Shown: piece by piece, positions 1 through 7,563 of the stretch
How the letters are laid out: every line of letters starts with the position of its first letter
Numbering within the stretch: position 1 is the first letter of the stretch
NCBI GenBank assembly: GCA_019090615.1
Contig: JAHRVQ010000019.1
Coordinates: forward strand, 32,095 to 96,094
Direction: 5' to 3'
DNA: 64,000 nt
Source of the DNA: Pseudomonadales bacterium
Lineage (GTDB): Bacteria > Pseudomonadota > Gammaproteobacteria > Pseudomonadales > Azotimanducaceae
Position numbers and translations under genes: made by a program
The notes under the pieces: model-generated
What the model saw: only the letters and a program-made list of their open reading frames with translations
Database searches by the model: none
Told to the model about the DNA's origin: nothing

Positions 1-912
1 CTGACTAGAAAATTGCAGCCTGCCATTAATAAAGAAACCATATAGTGGCTCGGCACGATTCGCGATATGCCGCTCGGTAATCGTAAAATGCTGGTAATTA
101 CTCGCACCCGCATAAATCACCTCATCGGCAAACAACAAGTTGCTCATATTAGCCGACCAGTCAGCACCATATTTAAAAACCAGCAACGCGATAGCCAATA
201 CAAAGCCATGCATAGAAAACAACGCCCCAACCCTGGCAATGCGATCTCGATACAGGTACAGGAACACAAGCCCGGCCAACAAATTCGCCAATGCGGTATA
301 AACAGCCGCCCGAGTAATATCGATGGATAACATCAGCAGCACCCATACCGCAGCCCCTAATCCCGCACCAATATAATCAGCGCCGTATATGGTACCCGTA
401 TTATGTTCAAGATGTTCGCCATAAACAGCCTCCCTGACACGAGCAATAAGGGGTATTTCCATACCAATTAAAAACCCAATAAGCGCACCAAAAAAATACG
501 GTGTGTAGTACGCTAACTTCTGCATTGCCGCAATCAAACCACCTTCGGGCATAAGGTCAGGGGGTAGATTAAAAGTCTCCGCGATAATCCTTGGCAACAA
601 CACGCCAACAGATACCGCCGCCGCAATAATAAGAATACAGGTGACTCCAAGCAACGCTATGATGGATTCAAGCCAGGCAAAGGAGGTAAACGGATTGACC
701 AGGGCTTTAGCGGCAAAGGAACCCAACCCCATACTTACAATCATCAACCCGATCATAATATAGATGGTCGATTCAACTACGCCGAGAATACGACCCGCGT
801 AATGGGATAATAAATATTCATAGATAAGCCCACAACCAGCTAATATCGCCATAATTGTAATCAGGACTATGTCATGGCCAAGTAACCGACGACGACCAGG
901 GTCAAATTTCAT
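1..912 (-). CDS. Membrane spermidine synthase-like protein (partial, C-terminus off the left edge)
   Basis: Translating the minus strand from the ATG at 912 gives 304 open residues to the window edge. The first roughly 230 residues are a multi-pass membrane domain (for example GLMIVSMGLGSFAAKAL and PYFFGALIGFLIGMEIPLIA). The remainder begins a soluble domain with YAGASNYQHFTIT and then FFINGRLQFSS, which resembles the first strands of the spermidine synthase (SpeE) fold. Fusions of a membrane domain to a SpeE domain are a known family, often found beside DUF350 proteins, as here. The inferred role is aminopropyl transfer to a polyamine-like acceptor at the inner membrane, but the catalytic part lies outside the window, so activity cannot be judged. 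It is last in a minus-strand set with the DUF350 and lipoprotein genes. No clear ribosome binding site is visible. Confidence 0.8.
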   Translation of the reverse strand, partial: MKFDPGRRRLLGHDIVLITIMAILAGCGLIYEYLLSHYAGRILGVVESTIYIMIGLMIVSMGLGSFAAKALVNPFTSFAWLESIIALLGVTCILIIAAAVSVGVLLPRIIAETFNLPPDLMPEGGLIAAMQKLAYYTPYFFGALIGFLIGMEIPLIARVREAVYGEHLEHNTGTIYGADYIGAGLGAAVWVLLMLSIDITRAAVYTALANLLAGLVFLYLYRDRIARVGALFSMHGFVLAIALLVFKYGADWSANMSNLLFADEVIYAGASNYQHFTITERHIANRAEPLYGFFINGRLQFSSQ

Positions 913-1098
913 ACTGAGGCAAATTATGCAAAATTAGCCAGCATCATAAGCGCCATAATATGCTGCACTCGAACTGGACGTGGATCGGACAAAATAATCA
1001 CCTAAACAGGTTTTTTATTATCACTGGAATGTCTGCTTTAACAGCAACGGAGTTAAAAACTTTTACAACAACACTTATAAGAACACTTATAAGAACAC
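913..1098. other. Gap between the DUF350 and SpeE-like genes
   Basis: This 186-base gap holds the reiterated stop repeat at 1063-1110 on its right side and otherwise no gene or convincing terminator. The two flanking genes point the same way and may be cotranscribed. Confidence 0.5.
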
Positions 1099-1110
1099 TT
1101 ATAAGAACAA
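1063..1110 (-). repeat. 12-bp tandem repeat containing the DUF350 stop codon
   Basis: Read on the minus strand, the unit GTGTTCTTATAA recurs about four times. The first copy carries the last codons (Phe, Leu) and the stop of the DUF350 gene. The following copies place TAA at 1087-1089, 1075-1077 and 1063-1065, all in the same frame. The outer copies are slightly diverged. Confidence 0.9.
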
Positions 1111-2001
1111 TGCAATAAAAAACAAACCTACGGCAACGAATATTGCAGCCTCTATAGCAGCAACTCCAATATTGTTTTGTGTATTGACTTCCTCGACCGT
1201 ATCAACGCCATACAAGATGATAAGTCGCGCCAGGGCCGCCAATAAAGAAACCATCACGGCAAAAATCAACGTAACCAAAGCCCACATCGCCAACGCCCCT
1301 GGTAGATTATCAAGATCATATACAACGATGCCTGAAGCGGCTGTTAAGGCCAGTGCAACCCCTAGCAGATGACCCATAAACCGAATTGCCAAAGCCACTT
1401 TATTATCCAGGAAAGCCTGCTCAAGGCTTGAACCCTCTGTCCGCCGAGCATAGATAGCCATCCTGTACTTAGTTACCAACGCCATTAATACCTGGGTTAA
1501 TACAAAAGCCGCCAGCACCACCAGCAATCCACTCAATGTATCACTCTCAACCCATAACATCACCGCCCGCAAAACCAACCCCATAGCAATAGTGTTGGCG
1601 GCATCGACCAATGCCGCAGCAAGATTACCCTGTTTAATTTCTGCCTGGATCTGCATTTCAGAAAACAACAATTTATCCTGGATAAATCGGCCACATTTAA
1701 TGAGCACTAGCCCCAGCACACCATAAGACAAGACCATCACAGCCTCTTTCAAATAGGTTTCACCAGGTTCACCAGCCACCGCCCCGGTTAACATTAATGC
1801 CAGAGAAATAATCCCTGCTGCCATGGCAATGCCAAAAGCATAATTATCTCGCGATGCTAGTTCGTGCGCACTATTTACATTCGCAACCACACCGGTGACA
1901 AACCTCAACCCTGCGATCATTAATACCGCTATCACCAGATCAAGCAACAAAATCTGATAAATATAGACATCTACTGGACTCATATTAAACAGCTCAGTCA
2001 T
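1099..2001 (-). CDS. DUF350 (YjfL/UPF0719-like) inner-membrane protein, two tandem domains
   Basis: This 300-residue protein is almost entirely hydrophobic, with about eight predicted membrane helices. It consists of two halves of similar plan (roughly 15-145 and 155-300), each with a short polar loop, consistent with a duplicated DUF350 domain. The biochemical function of DUF350 is not established. Members are commonly encoded beside SpeE-like or glutathionylspermidine-synthase-like genes (the yjf cluster of E. coli), and a SpeE-like gene follows here, so a role with polyamine-modified envelope components is a reasonable inference only. The 3' end lies in a tandem repeat that reiterates the final codons and stop. 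Confidence 0.82.
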   Translation of the reverse strand: MTELFNMSPVDVYIYQILLLDLVIAVLMIAGLRFVTGVVANVNSAHELASRDNYAFGIAMAAGIISLALMLTGAVAGEPGETYLKEAVMVLSYGVLGLVLIKCGRFIQDKLLFSEMQIQAEIKQGNLAAALVDAANTIAMGLVLRAVMLWVESDTLSGLLVVLAAFVLTQVLMALVTKYRMAIYARRTEGSSLEQAFLDNKVALAIRFMGHLLGVALALTAASGIVVYDLDNLPGALAMWALVTLIFAVMVSLLAALARLIILYGVDTVEEVNTQNNIGVAAIEAAIFVAVGLFFIALFL

Positions 2002-2036
2002 TGACTTTGTTCCTTACTGTGATTCTTCTGAAGTGC

Positions 2037-3026
2037 TTACTTACCACGTGAGACTCCCTTGGATGTTCTATAGCCACCCGACCTGAGACTACTTTGATAT
2101 TTTCCAGCAGATGCCGACGAGGATTTGGAGTAGGGGCTTTTGAAAGTAGATTTTTGTTTCGCTACACTCGCCCTGCTCATACCCGTTGCGCCACTACGGG
2201 TGCGTGAATATGGGCTTTTATAACCACCCCTGGCTCCGAATTGTTTCTTTTCCCTCTGGTCTACGGCCGTTTGCGCAGACCGCTGCGAACGCGAGGTATA
2301 TGATTGGCGGCCAACATCATGATAATAAGAATAACCCCGACCACCGGCCCAATTATTATAATAATGCGGCCGCCCGCCTAACAGACTACTAAAAAAGTAA
2401 TACTGCCCATACCAGGCCCAAAAAGAACCGCCCGAGCTTTGAGACCAATGGCCGTAGTGCGGATTGCCCACATATTGACTGCCCGCACCCTGATTGGAGG
2501 TATTATTCATTGCCTGCTCTGTTTCTCTGCTAACCGCATTGACCCGCGCCAATTGACCATTTGATAGATCCGCAATGACATTCACTGTATCGGATAGCGA
2601 ATCATTAAAAGCCGCTGGATCAGCGCCTGCCTGAACCAATTGCAGCTCTTGGACCTTATCGGCCCAGGAGTCAAAATACTCCGTATCATCTCTGACAGCT
2701 TCATAGCGAGACTTCAGACTTTTATAGGTAGGATTGGCGCTACTGGATTCACGGGACAGCTCTAGTAGCAAACTTCTAAGCTCAGGCCGACTTTCAGTTA
2801 AAATGCCCGCATAACGCTTGATAATTGTCGCATTACGCAAGGTATCTGTATCAAGCGCTTTAGCCAGTCTACTAATACTTTGCTCAGTACTTGATAACTC
2901 ACCCTCCAGCTGGGCATTTCCAGAACCGCATCCTGCCGCCAGGGCTAAGAGCAACAAAGCAATAAAGGCGCGATATCGGGCCGCTAAAAAACACCTGGCG
3001 GCGTTTTTACTTACTGGCTGTCGCAT
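2037..3026 (-). CDS. Putative lipoprotein of the DUF350 cluster
   Basis: The product has an N-terminal charged stretch, a hydrophobic core and a lipobox (LAAGCGSG), so it is probably lipidated at that Cys. From the ATG at 3026 it is about 329 residues. Another in-frame ATG at 3113 would add 29 residues; I prefer 3026 because it gives a normal lipoprotein signal peptide, although neither start has a clear ribosome binding site. Residues about 40-180 look helical and charged. The C-terminal third is low-complexity, rich in Ser, Gly, Tyr and Arg (YYNNWAGGRGYSYYHD, SPYSRTRSGATGMSR). I do not recognise a named family. It lies 35 bases upstream of the DUF350 gene and is probably cotranscribed with it. 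Confidence 0.7.
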   Translation of the reverse strand: MRQPVSKNAARCFLAARYRAFIALLLLALAAGCGSGNAQLEGELSSTEQSISRLAKALDTDTLRNATIIKRYAGILTESRPELRSLLLELSRESSSANPTYKSLKSRYEAVRDDTEYFDSWADKVQELQLVQAGADPAAFNDSLSDTVNVIADLSNGQLARVNAVSRETEQAMNNTSNQGAGSQYVGNPHYGHWSQSSGGSFWAWYGQYYFFSSLLGGRPHYYNNWAGGRGYSYYHDVGRQSYTSRSQRSAQTAVDQREKKQFGARGGYKSPYSRTRSGATGMSRASVAKQKSTFKSPYSKSSSASAGKYQSSLRSGGYRTSKGVSRGK

Positions 3027-3110
3027 CGGTTTGGGGCAAAACTTTATTACCAACCTGATCCACTCCTCATTCAAAACTGGTATTGCTCTTTTGAGAGACA
3101 CACAAACTTT

Positions 3111-3158
3111 CATTCATATAACATTCATCGAACATTCATTCATAGGACATTCATCAAA
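3111..3158 (-). repeat. Imperfect ATGAATG direct repeats upstream of the lipoprotein gene
   Basis: On the minus strand the motif ATGAATG, in 11-15 base units, recurs about four times just 5' of the lipoprotein gene and includes the alternative ATG at 3113. It creates a run of potential start codons in several frames. Confidence 0.6.
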
Positions 3159-3341
3159 TTTTCAAACATCGGCCTATTAATCACTGAATTTTCAATTTAA
3201 TCATAGGCCCATAATTTAAGCACCTCAATAGACTCGGCAATGAAATTCACAGCTTAATCATTTTCTTCTGGTTACCACAGTTAGCCGCTGTCTACTGCCG
3301 ACGCTTTCTCCTGCGTGCTTCAACAGGATATAATAATTGCT

Positions 3342-3824
3342 ATGGCAGACATTAATATTGAAAACTTTTACCGACATATTGCAACTATCTTCAATATTTT
3401 ATACCGCAACTTCCCAACTAAGGTAGCTATTTACGTTGATGAGGTCGCTGGCATTGACGAACCGGATGAGTATGGCCTGCATAGCCCTAACTATACTGCC
3501 GGCTTCTTTGCACTATTGTGGTTAGCCGATGAAGGATACATTCGATATAGCGATGCCATTCGTCAGGACGGCATCGATCAGGCTACCTTAAGCCACAAAG
3601 GTTTTTTAAGGTTAACGCAGATATCCGAACCCATCTATCACCCGCCAGAATCAGATTCCAGTTCAGATTCCAATGTAGTTAAGCTGAAGGAAAATGAAAA
3701 TCTCAGCCCCTCCCTGGTTGAAGACCAAAAACTTATTATCAACCAGCTACGACACGCTCTGCATAGCGGCTCATCCATCGCCACCACCAAAATTGTTCAA
3801 TATATATTAAGGCACACGGCTTAA
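3342..3824 (+). CDS. Uncharacterised small acidic protein
   Basis: From the ATG at 3342 the product is about 160 residues. An in-frame GTG at 3315 would add nine residues (MLQQDIIIA); ATG 3342 is preferred as the stronger start codon, with a weak AGGA upstream. The first 100 residues look like a compact helix-rich domain (IATIFNILYRNFPTKVAIYVDE, FFALLWLADEGYIRYSDAI, LSHKGFLRL) with a winged-helix flavour. A Ser-rich linker (PPESDSSSDSNV) leads to a helical C-terminus. There is no signal peptide or membrane helix. It stands alone between two minus-strand operons. I do not recognise the family. Confidence 0.7.
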   Translation: MADINIENFYRHIATIFNILYRNFPTKVAIYVDEVAGIDEPDEYGLHSPNYTAGFFALLWLADEGYIRYSDAIRQDGIDQATLSHKGFLRLTQISEPIYHPPESDSSSDSNVVKLKENENLSPSLVEDQKLIINQLRHALHSGSSIATTKIVQYILRHTA

Positions 3825-3857
3825 GTTAGGCGCAAACTGACAAAAACAACCAATCAT

Positions 3858-4982
3858 TTAATTTCGTACCGCACACAACACCGTGTCTTCATACCCTGTG
3901 GTAATACGAATATAACCTGACAATTTTGCATCCAGCTGCGGGTCTCCACTATCCACCAGTAAAGACTGTTGCAGCGCCTGCAGTTTTGTTTTGGTGGCAA
4001 TCACCGATAAGTTTTCGATGCCAACCGCTTCCACAACACGGGGACTTAACTGCTGATTGCCCCGCCCAAGTATAATACCCTGCCCGCCGATCACGGTTAT
4101 AATAATCACACAATCAGCCTGACTGGTATAATTAAATAGCTGCGCCTCATGGGCATCAGCCTGCAACAAAACCCCATCACTTATCACATCTACACCCAGC
4201 AGGGTATTAGGCAGATCTAACTGACTCATAATTTCAGCGGTGGTCGAACCTGAACCCACAAAATAGATAGTATCTGGGTGCATATGTTCAATCACATCGG
4301 CAGCAATTTCTGCAACAAGCAGAGTTTCATCCTCTTTGGCACCTGATTTAACCTGCTGCACAAAACGTAATTCTTCTGGCACCCATAATTCACCATAATA
4401 TTGAGTACGCACAATATCCTGGCGAAAACCAGCTTCATCAATATCCCGCACTTCGGCGCGCATCACTGTGACGAGTTTACCGGCAATCATCTGCAGAATA
4501 ATTTGCCCTGCGGCTAATGGATTATTAGCAAAGACACCGGAATGCATCTTGACCCCACAGGGAATACCGAGCACCACCTGATCCGACTGGACCACATCAA
4601 ATATATCTCGCGCTGTACCATCACCGCCAGCAAACACCAATAAATCAATATCCAGAAGCTGCATCGCCAGAACCGCCTGACGGGTATCGGCAGCGCTGGT
4701 CTCAGTTGCGACAGGAATCTCCAGGGCCGTTACTGAAAGGCCGATTTGCTGACATAACATCGCACCCATGGGACCCGGCGCAGCAATAATGTCTATTTGT
4801 TGTTGTACGGGCAAAAGCGCCTCAAGACATAATGTTACCCGGGCCGCCACTTTAGAGCTCACCCCTCGGGCCAGGGCAAGCTTAACGACGTCAACGCCGT
4901 CGGAGCCCTTAAGCCCAGCCGGACCACCAACCCCTGCTACAGGGTTCAAAATAAGCCCAAGCCGCAGCCGTTTATGACTCAT
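3858..4982 (-). CDS. ATP-NAD kinase family protein (COG3199-like)
   Basis: This 374-residue protein begins with LGLILNPVAGVGGPAGLKGSDG and contains the nucleotide-binding motif VFAGGDGTARD, the hallmark GGDGT of the NAD kinase/diacylglycerol kinase superfamily. It also carries the GIPCGVKMHSGVFANNPLAAG segment typical of the COG3199 subgroup. The likely activity is phosphorylation of a nucleotide or related small molecule in the cytoplasm; the substrate is not known for this subgroup. The start overlaps the stop of the thioesterase gene by four bases, and it is the last gene of the ggcT-epmC-thioesterase-kinase operon. A distant relative with the same fold lies at 37459-38460. Confidence 0.85.
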   Translation of the reverse strand: MSHKRLRLGLILNPVAGVGGPAGLKGSDGVDVVKLALARGVSSKVAARVTLCLEALLPVQQQIDIIAAPGPMGAMLCQQIGLSVTALEIPVATETSAADTRQAVLAMQLLDIDLLVFAGGDGTARDIFDVVQSDQVVLGIPCGVKMHSGVFANNPLAAGQIILQMIAGKLVTVMRAEVRDIDEAGFRQDIVRTQYYGELWVPEELRFVQQVKSGAKEDETLLVAEIAADVIEHMHPDTIYFVGSGSTTAEIMSQLDLPNTLLGVDVISDGVLLQADAHEAQLFNYTSQADCVIIITVIGGQGIILGRGNQQLSPRVVEAVGIENLSVIATKTKLQALQQSLLVDSGDPQLDAKLSGYIRITTGYEDTVLCAVRN

Positions 4983-5377
4983 GATCGCAAACGTTTTAAG
5001 ACGGTACTGAAGGTTAAGATCAGCTGATCTGTGGTGGCTATTTTACCCGCCAGGAAGACTAACGAGCCCGTCTTGCGGTTTATTTCCACCTTACATTGCA
5101 AATTTGAGCCAATTTCTGCAGCAGCAATAAACTCACTGTTAAAGCTTAAGGTAACGCAACTTTCTACCGCGTAATTATTAGTCGCCTGCATACAGGCGCA
5201 ATAATCTGCGAATGTCATTAGCACACCCCCATGCACTATCCCAACAGCATTACAATGTTTCTGCTCCGCTACAAACATAAATTCAAAGCCCGGCTCGACC
5301 GGTTTGTAATAAAATGGCCCAATATGATCTTCTGCCGGATCAAACCCAGGCATAGTGAGATAGCCCGCTGGCAACAT
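4979..5377 (-). CDS. PaaI-family hotdog-fold thioesterase
   Basis: The 132-residue product carries the hotdog signature HGGVLMTFADYCACMQA, in which the HGG and the Asp of the following helix are the usual active-site features of PaaI/COG2050 acyl-CoA thioesterases. The second half (CKVEINRKTGSLVFLAGKI) matches the dimer-forming strands. It probably hydrolyses a medium-sized or aryl acyl-CoA in the cytoplasm; the substrate cannot be read from the sequence. The start shares one base with the epmC stop (TGATG), and the stop overlaps the next gene by four bases, so it is translated as part of a coupled operon. Confidence 0.88.
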   Translation of the reverse strand: MLPAGYLTMPGFDPAEDHIGPFYYKPVEPGFEFMFVAEQKHCNAVGIVHGGVLMTFADYCACMQATNNYAVESCVTLSFNSEFIAAAEIGSNLQCKVEINRKTGSLVFLAGKIATTDQLILTFSTVLKRLRS

Positions 5378-6132
5378 CAGTCAAGCCCGTCCTGATAATA
5401 ATGCAACGATGTATAATTAATCATTCCAGCCGCCAGATGCTCAATGAATAATTTAGCCCTGGCAGGCAATCCAGTCGCTAGCATTTGGCCTACCTGACGA
5501 TAAACCGCCTGTTTAAACCCAGTAGCATCGTAATCAGGCAAACTAAGATTATCTGCACTGACCTGAAACGTTATGCCTGCCGCAACACTAAAAATCCACT
5601 CTAGCGCCTGCGGACGTACCTCTACGACCTCAAATACAGCCTGACCCGCAGCATCTCGCTCAGACTGATACCAATAACCATAATCATCAACTTGCCGTCT
5701 TACCTGCCCGGCCAAACACCAATGCGCGATTTCATGTAATGCACTGGCTGCAAAATCCTGGCGAAAATAAATTGTCGCCAGGCCCGCCGGACCAACATTT
5801 TCTTTATGCGCCTTTTTATGCACCTTATAGTAGGGCTCACTGGCACCGCCAACAATCACTGTATGATAATCACTGGCAAACAGCTGATTAAACAGCAATG
5901 TAATTGCAACGCTGCTGGCAGGTTTAATTGTTATTGGAACAGGGCGGTGAATGGCTGTTAACCCGCTCAGAGCTGTTAATTGGCTCAAGGCTGTTGTCTC
6001 GCTCAAGGCTGTTAATTGGCTCAAGGCTGTTATTTCGCTCAAGGCTGTTGTCTCGCTCAGGGCTGTTGTCTCGCTCAAGGCTGTTATCTCGCTCAAGGCT
6101 GTTGTCTCGCTCAAGGCTGTTATCTCGCTCAA
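5377..6132 (-). CDS. epmC: Elongation factor P hydroxylase with a repeat-derived N-terminus
   Basis: The core (residues about 70-251) matches EpmC/YfcM, the enzyme that hydroxylates beta-lysylated EF-P. It shows FRQDFAASALHEIAHWCLAG (metal-binding HExxH-like HEIAH), RRQVDDYGYWYQ and FEVVEVRPQALEW. Family members are usually near 180 residues. Here the longest reading frame opens with a TTG at 6132 and runs through about nine copies of a six-residue repeat (LSETTA and variants) before the conserved LLFNQLF. Every 18-base repeat contains an in-frame TTG, so the true start could be any of them; TTG 5970 would give 197 residues, closest to the family length. There is no in-frame ATG before the conserved domain. 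Other EF-P modification genes (epmA, epmB) are not in the window. Confidence 0.88.
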   Translation of the reverse strand: MSEITALSETTALSEITALSETTALSETTALSEITALSQLTALSETTALSQLTALSGLTAIHRPVPITIKPASSVAITLLFNQLFASDYHTVIVGGASEPYYKVHKKAHKENVGPAGLATIYFRQDFAASALHEIAHWCLAGQVRRQVDDYGYWYQSERDAAGQAVFEVVEVRPQALEWIFSVAAGITFQVSADNLSLPDYDATGFKQAVYRQVGQMLATGLPARAKLFIEHLAAGMINYTSLHYYQDGLD

Positions 6133-6133
6133 G
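5967..6133 (-). repeat. 18-bp tandem repeat across the ggcT stop and epmC start
   Basis: About ten units of the form CAGCCTTGAGCGAGATAA or close variants run from 6133 down to 5967. In the ggcT frame each unit reads Gln-Pro-stop, so the TGA at 6129-6131 is repeated in phase at 6111, 6093, 6075, 6057, 6039, 6021, 6003, 5985 and 5967 (left base of each). In the epmC frame each unit reads Leu-Ser-Glu-Thr-Thr-Ala and contains TTG. Confidence 0.95.
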
Positions 6134-6623
6134 GCTGTGGTTCCACGTCTGTGTCTGGCAGACAGGTGACGGCTGCTAATTGCCGGTAGTAGTCGGGGCT
6201 TAAATATTCTTTACCCGATAGCAGGTGGTTCAGGTACCAGGTGGCGGGCTGCATACCGGCCTGTATATAATTTTCATTAGCCATATAAACCCATACATCA
6301 AGCAACCCAGATACGGTTTGAACAGGCAATAGCTGCCGCCCATACCTTTCTGGATAACCCTCAAATGGGTCCATGCGAAGAATTTGACCCTCATCAAGCA
6401 GATGATAGACAACACCTTCTACCTGCGCGCCCGGCTGGGCCATAACATTGGCCGCAGCTGCACCTGGATAATGAACCGAACGTTTATTAAAACGCAGCTG
6501 ATAGTCCACAAGTAACCCTGACTCACACTGAAGGTACTGCATTTTTCGTTTTTGAACCCTGACGGGGTTCATATTACTGCCGTAGGCAAAATAGTAACTT
6601 TTGGTTTGCGCTTTTAAGTTCAA
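6129..6623 (-). CDS. Gamma-glutamylcyclotransferase (GGCT/AIG2-like)
   Basis: The 164-residue product starts MNLKAQTKSYYFAYGSNM; the YGSN motif near the N-terminus and the following basic helix are hallmarks of the GGCT-like fold. FNKRSVHYPGAAAANVMAQ and EGVVYHLLDEGQILRMDPFEGYP, which carries the catalytic Glu region, support gamma-glutamylcyclotransferase activity: release of 5-oxoproline from gamma-glutamyl amines or peptides in the cytoplasm. The substrate is not predictable from sequence. It is first in a four-gene overlapping operon with epmC, and its last codons and stop are the template of the 18-base tandem repeat downstream. Confidence 0.85.
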   Translation of the reverse strand: MNLKAQTKSYYFAYGSNMNPVRVQKRKMQYLQCESGLLVDYQLRFNKRSVHYPGAAAANVMAQPGAQVEGVVYHLLDEGQILRMDPFEGYPERYGRQLLPVQTVSGLLDVWVYMANENYIQAGMQPATWYLNHLLSGKEYLSPDYYRQLAAVTCLPDTDVEPQP

Positions 6624-6704
6624 GAGAAATTACCCAGATAACAATATTTAAAGATCAATAAAAATATAGAAGACGGCCATATATAGGCCTGGATCAGAAC
6701 CTCG

Positions 6705-6944
6705 CTAGCCTTTTTTGATCCAGTAATGGAATACCGTGGCGTGAGTCTCCTGGCATATCAGCTCATGTTTAAGGAATTTACAAAAATTTGGAAAATCCCA
6801 CGAAGTCGACGGATCTGTCGCTTCGATTTTAATGACCTGCCCAGAATCCATATCCATCAACTTGTTTCGCACCAGCATCAGCGGCTCTGGGCAGATTAAG
6901 CCTTTCGCATCAACTTCACTATCTATTTCAATTTCTACACTCAT
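6705..6944 (-). CDS. tusA: Sulfur carrier protein TusA
   Basis: The 79-residue product contains DAKGLICPEPLMLVRNKL, in which the Cys of CPEP is the persulfide-carrying residue of TusA. The rest (VIKIEATDPSTSWDFPNFCKFLKHEL) is the usual two-layer fold of the family, and the length is typical. TusA passes sulfur for tRNA 2-thiouridine formation and other thiolations. The start ATG follows directly after the TAG of a possible 49-codon ORF, and a good ribosome binding site (AAGGGAAG) lies seven bases upstream, inside that ORF. Confidence 0.93.
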   Translation of the reverse strand: MSVEIEIDSEVDAKGLICPEPLMLVRNKLMDMDSGQVIKIEATDPSTSWDFPNFCKFLKHELICQETHATVFHYWIKKG

Positions 6945-7094
6945 CTATCTTCCCTTCGGGCCCATTTTCGGCATATCTAAACAGCTTTTACAATCTTCAT
7001 ACACGACCCGACAAAGCTTGTTTTTTTCAGACGCACTGATCTTATTAGGCCGACTAAACTTCTCGCTAAGAATGCACATACATTCAAACACCAT
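6945..7094 (-). CDS. Possible small Cys-rich protein upstream of tusA
   Basis: A 49-codon minus-strand ORF begins at ATG 7094 (MVFECMCILSEKFSRPNKI...) and ends with TAG immediately before the tusA ATG. It has four Cys residues, two of them close together near the N-terminus (ECMC) and two more downstream (LCRVV, DCKSC). The frame is open for another eleven codons upstream (PWPINPEVWG) without a standard start. The position, exactly adjacent to tusA, would suit a translationally coupled small protein, but there is no strong ribosome binding site and I recognise no family. The region could equally be the 5' leader of tusA. Confidence 0.35.
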   Translation of the reverse strand: MVFECMCILSEKFSRPNKISASEKNKLCRVVYEDCKSCLDMPKMGPKGR

Positions 7095-7239
7095 GCCCCA
7101 AACTTCAGGGTTAATAGGCCAAGGCTACCAGTTTAACACCCGTTACCAATGCTAAGCATAGTTAGTCATACAAATTAACTTCACATTAAGTAGTCTGGGG
7201 GTATAATTCGCAGCTGCTCGGAAAACCGATATAAACCCT

Positions 7240-7527
7240 ATGATACGCGTACTGATAGAAAGAACCATCGCCGAAGGTCTGGAACACTATTACGACAGCA
7301 CCATTAAACGCACCGTCAGCGCAGTTATTAGCGCGCCCGGTTGTATTTCTGGAGAATCATTAAAAGATGCAAACAATACCCACCGGCGTATCGTAATGTC
7401 CAAATGGGAATCCAAACAGGACTGGGACCAATGGTTTCATTCCAGCGAAAGACGTAATGTCATTTCGGAAATCAAACCCATGTTAGAAGGTCAGGAAAAA
7501 ATCACCATCCTCGAACTAACAAATTAA
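7240..7527 (+). CDS. ABM-domain (antibiotic biosynthesis monooxygenase-like) protein
   Basis: The 95-residue product has the length and pattern of a dimeric alpha/beta-barrel ABM domain: MIRVLIERTIAEG, then APGCISGESLKD, then the conserved HRRIVMSKWESKQDWDQWFHS and a C-terminal strand KITILEL. Such proteins include small monooxygenases and heme-related enzymes, and many have no known substrate. No cofactor-binding residue can be named with confidence. It is a single gene, divergent from tusA. Confidence 0.8.
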   Translation: MIRVLIERTIAEGLEHYYDSTIKRTVSAVISAPGCISGESLKDANNTHRRIVMSKWESKQDWDQWFHSSERRNVISEIKPMLEGQEKITILELTN

Positions 7528-7563
7528 CACGGCCGTCCAGCTAGCACTCAAATGCACTGATAT

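Noticed and set aside
67..330. Plus-strand ORF of 87 codons at the left edge
   Set aside because: It is antisense to the clear membrane SpeE-like protein.
1063..1110. CRISPR array
   Set aside because: None of the tandem repeats in the window has spacers; units are directly adjacent and short, and there are no cas genes.
5928..6179. Plus-strand ORFs reading as LLSRSR or LKAV repeats
   Set aside because: They are the reverse-strand reading of the 18-base repeat at the ggcT-epmC junction.
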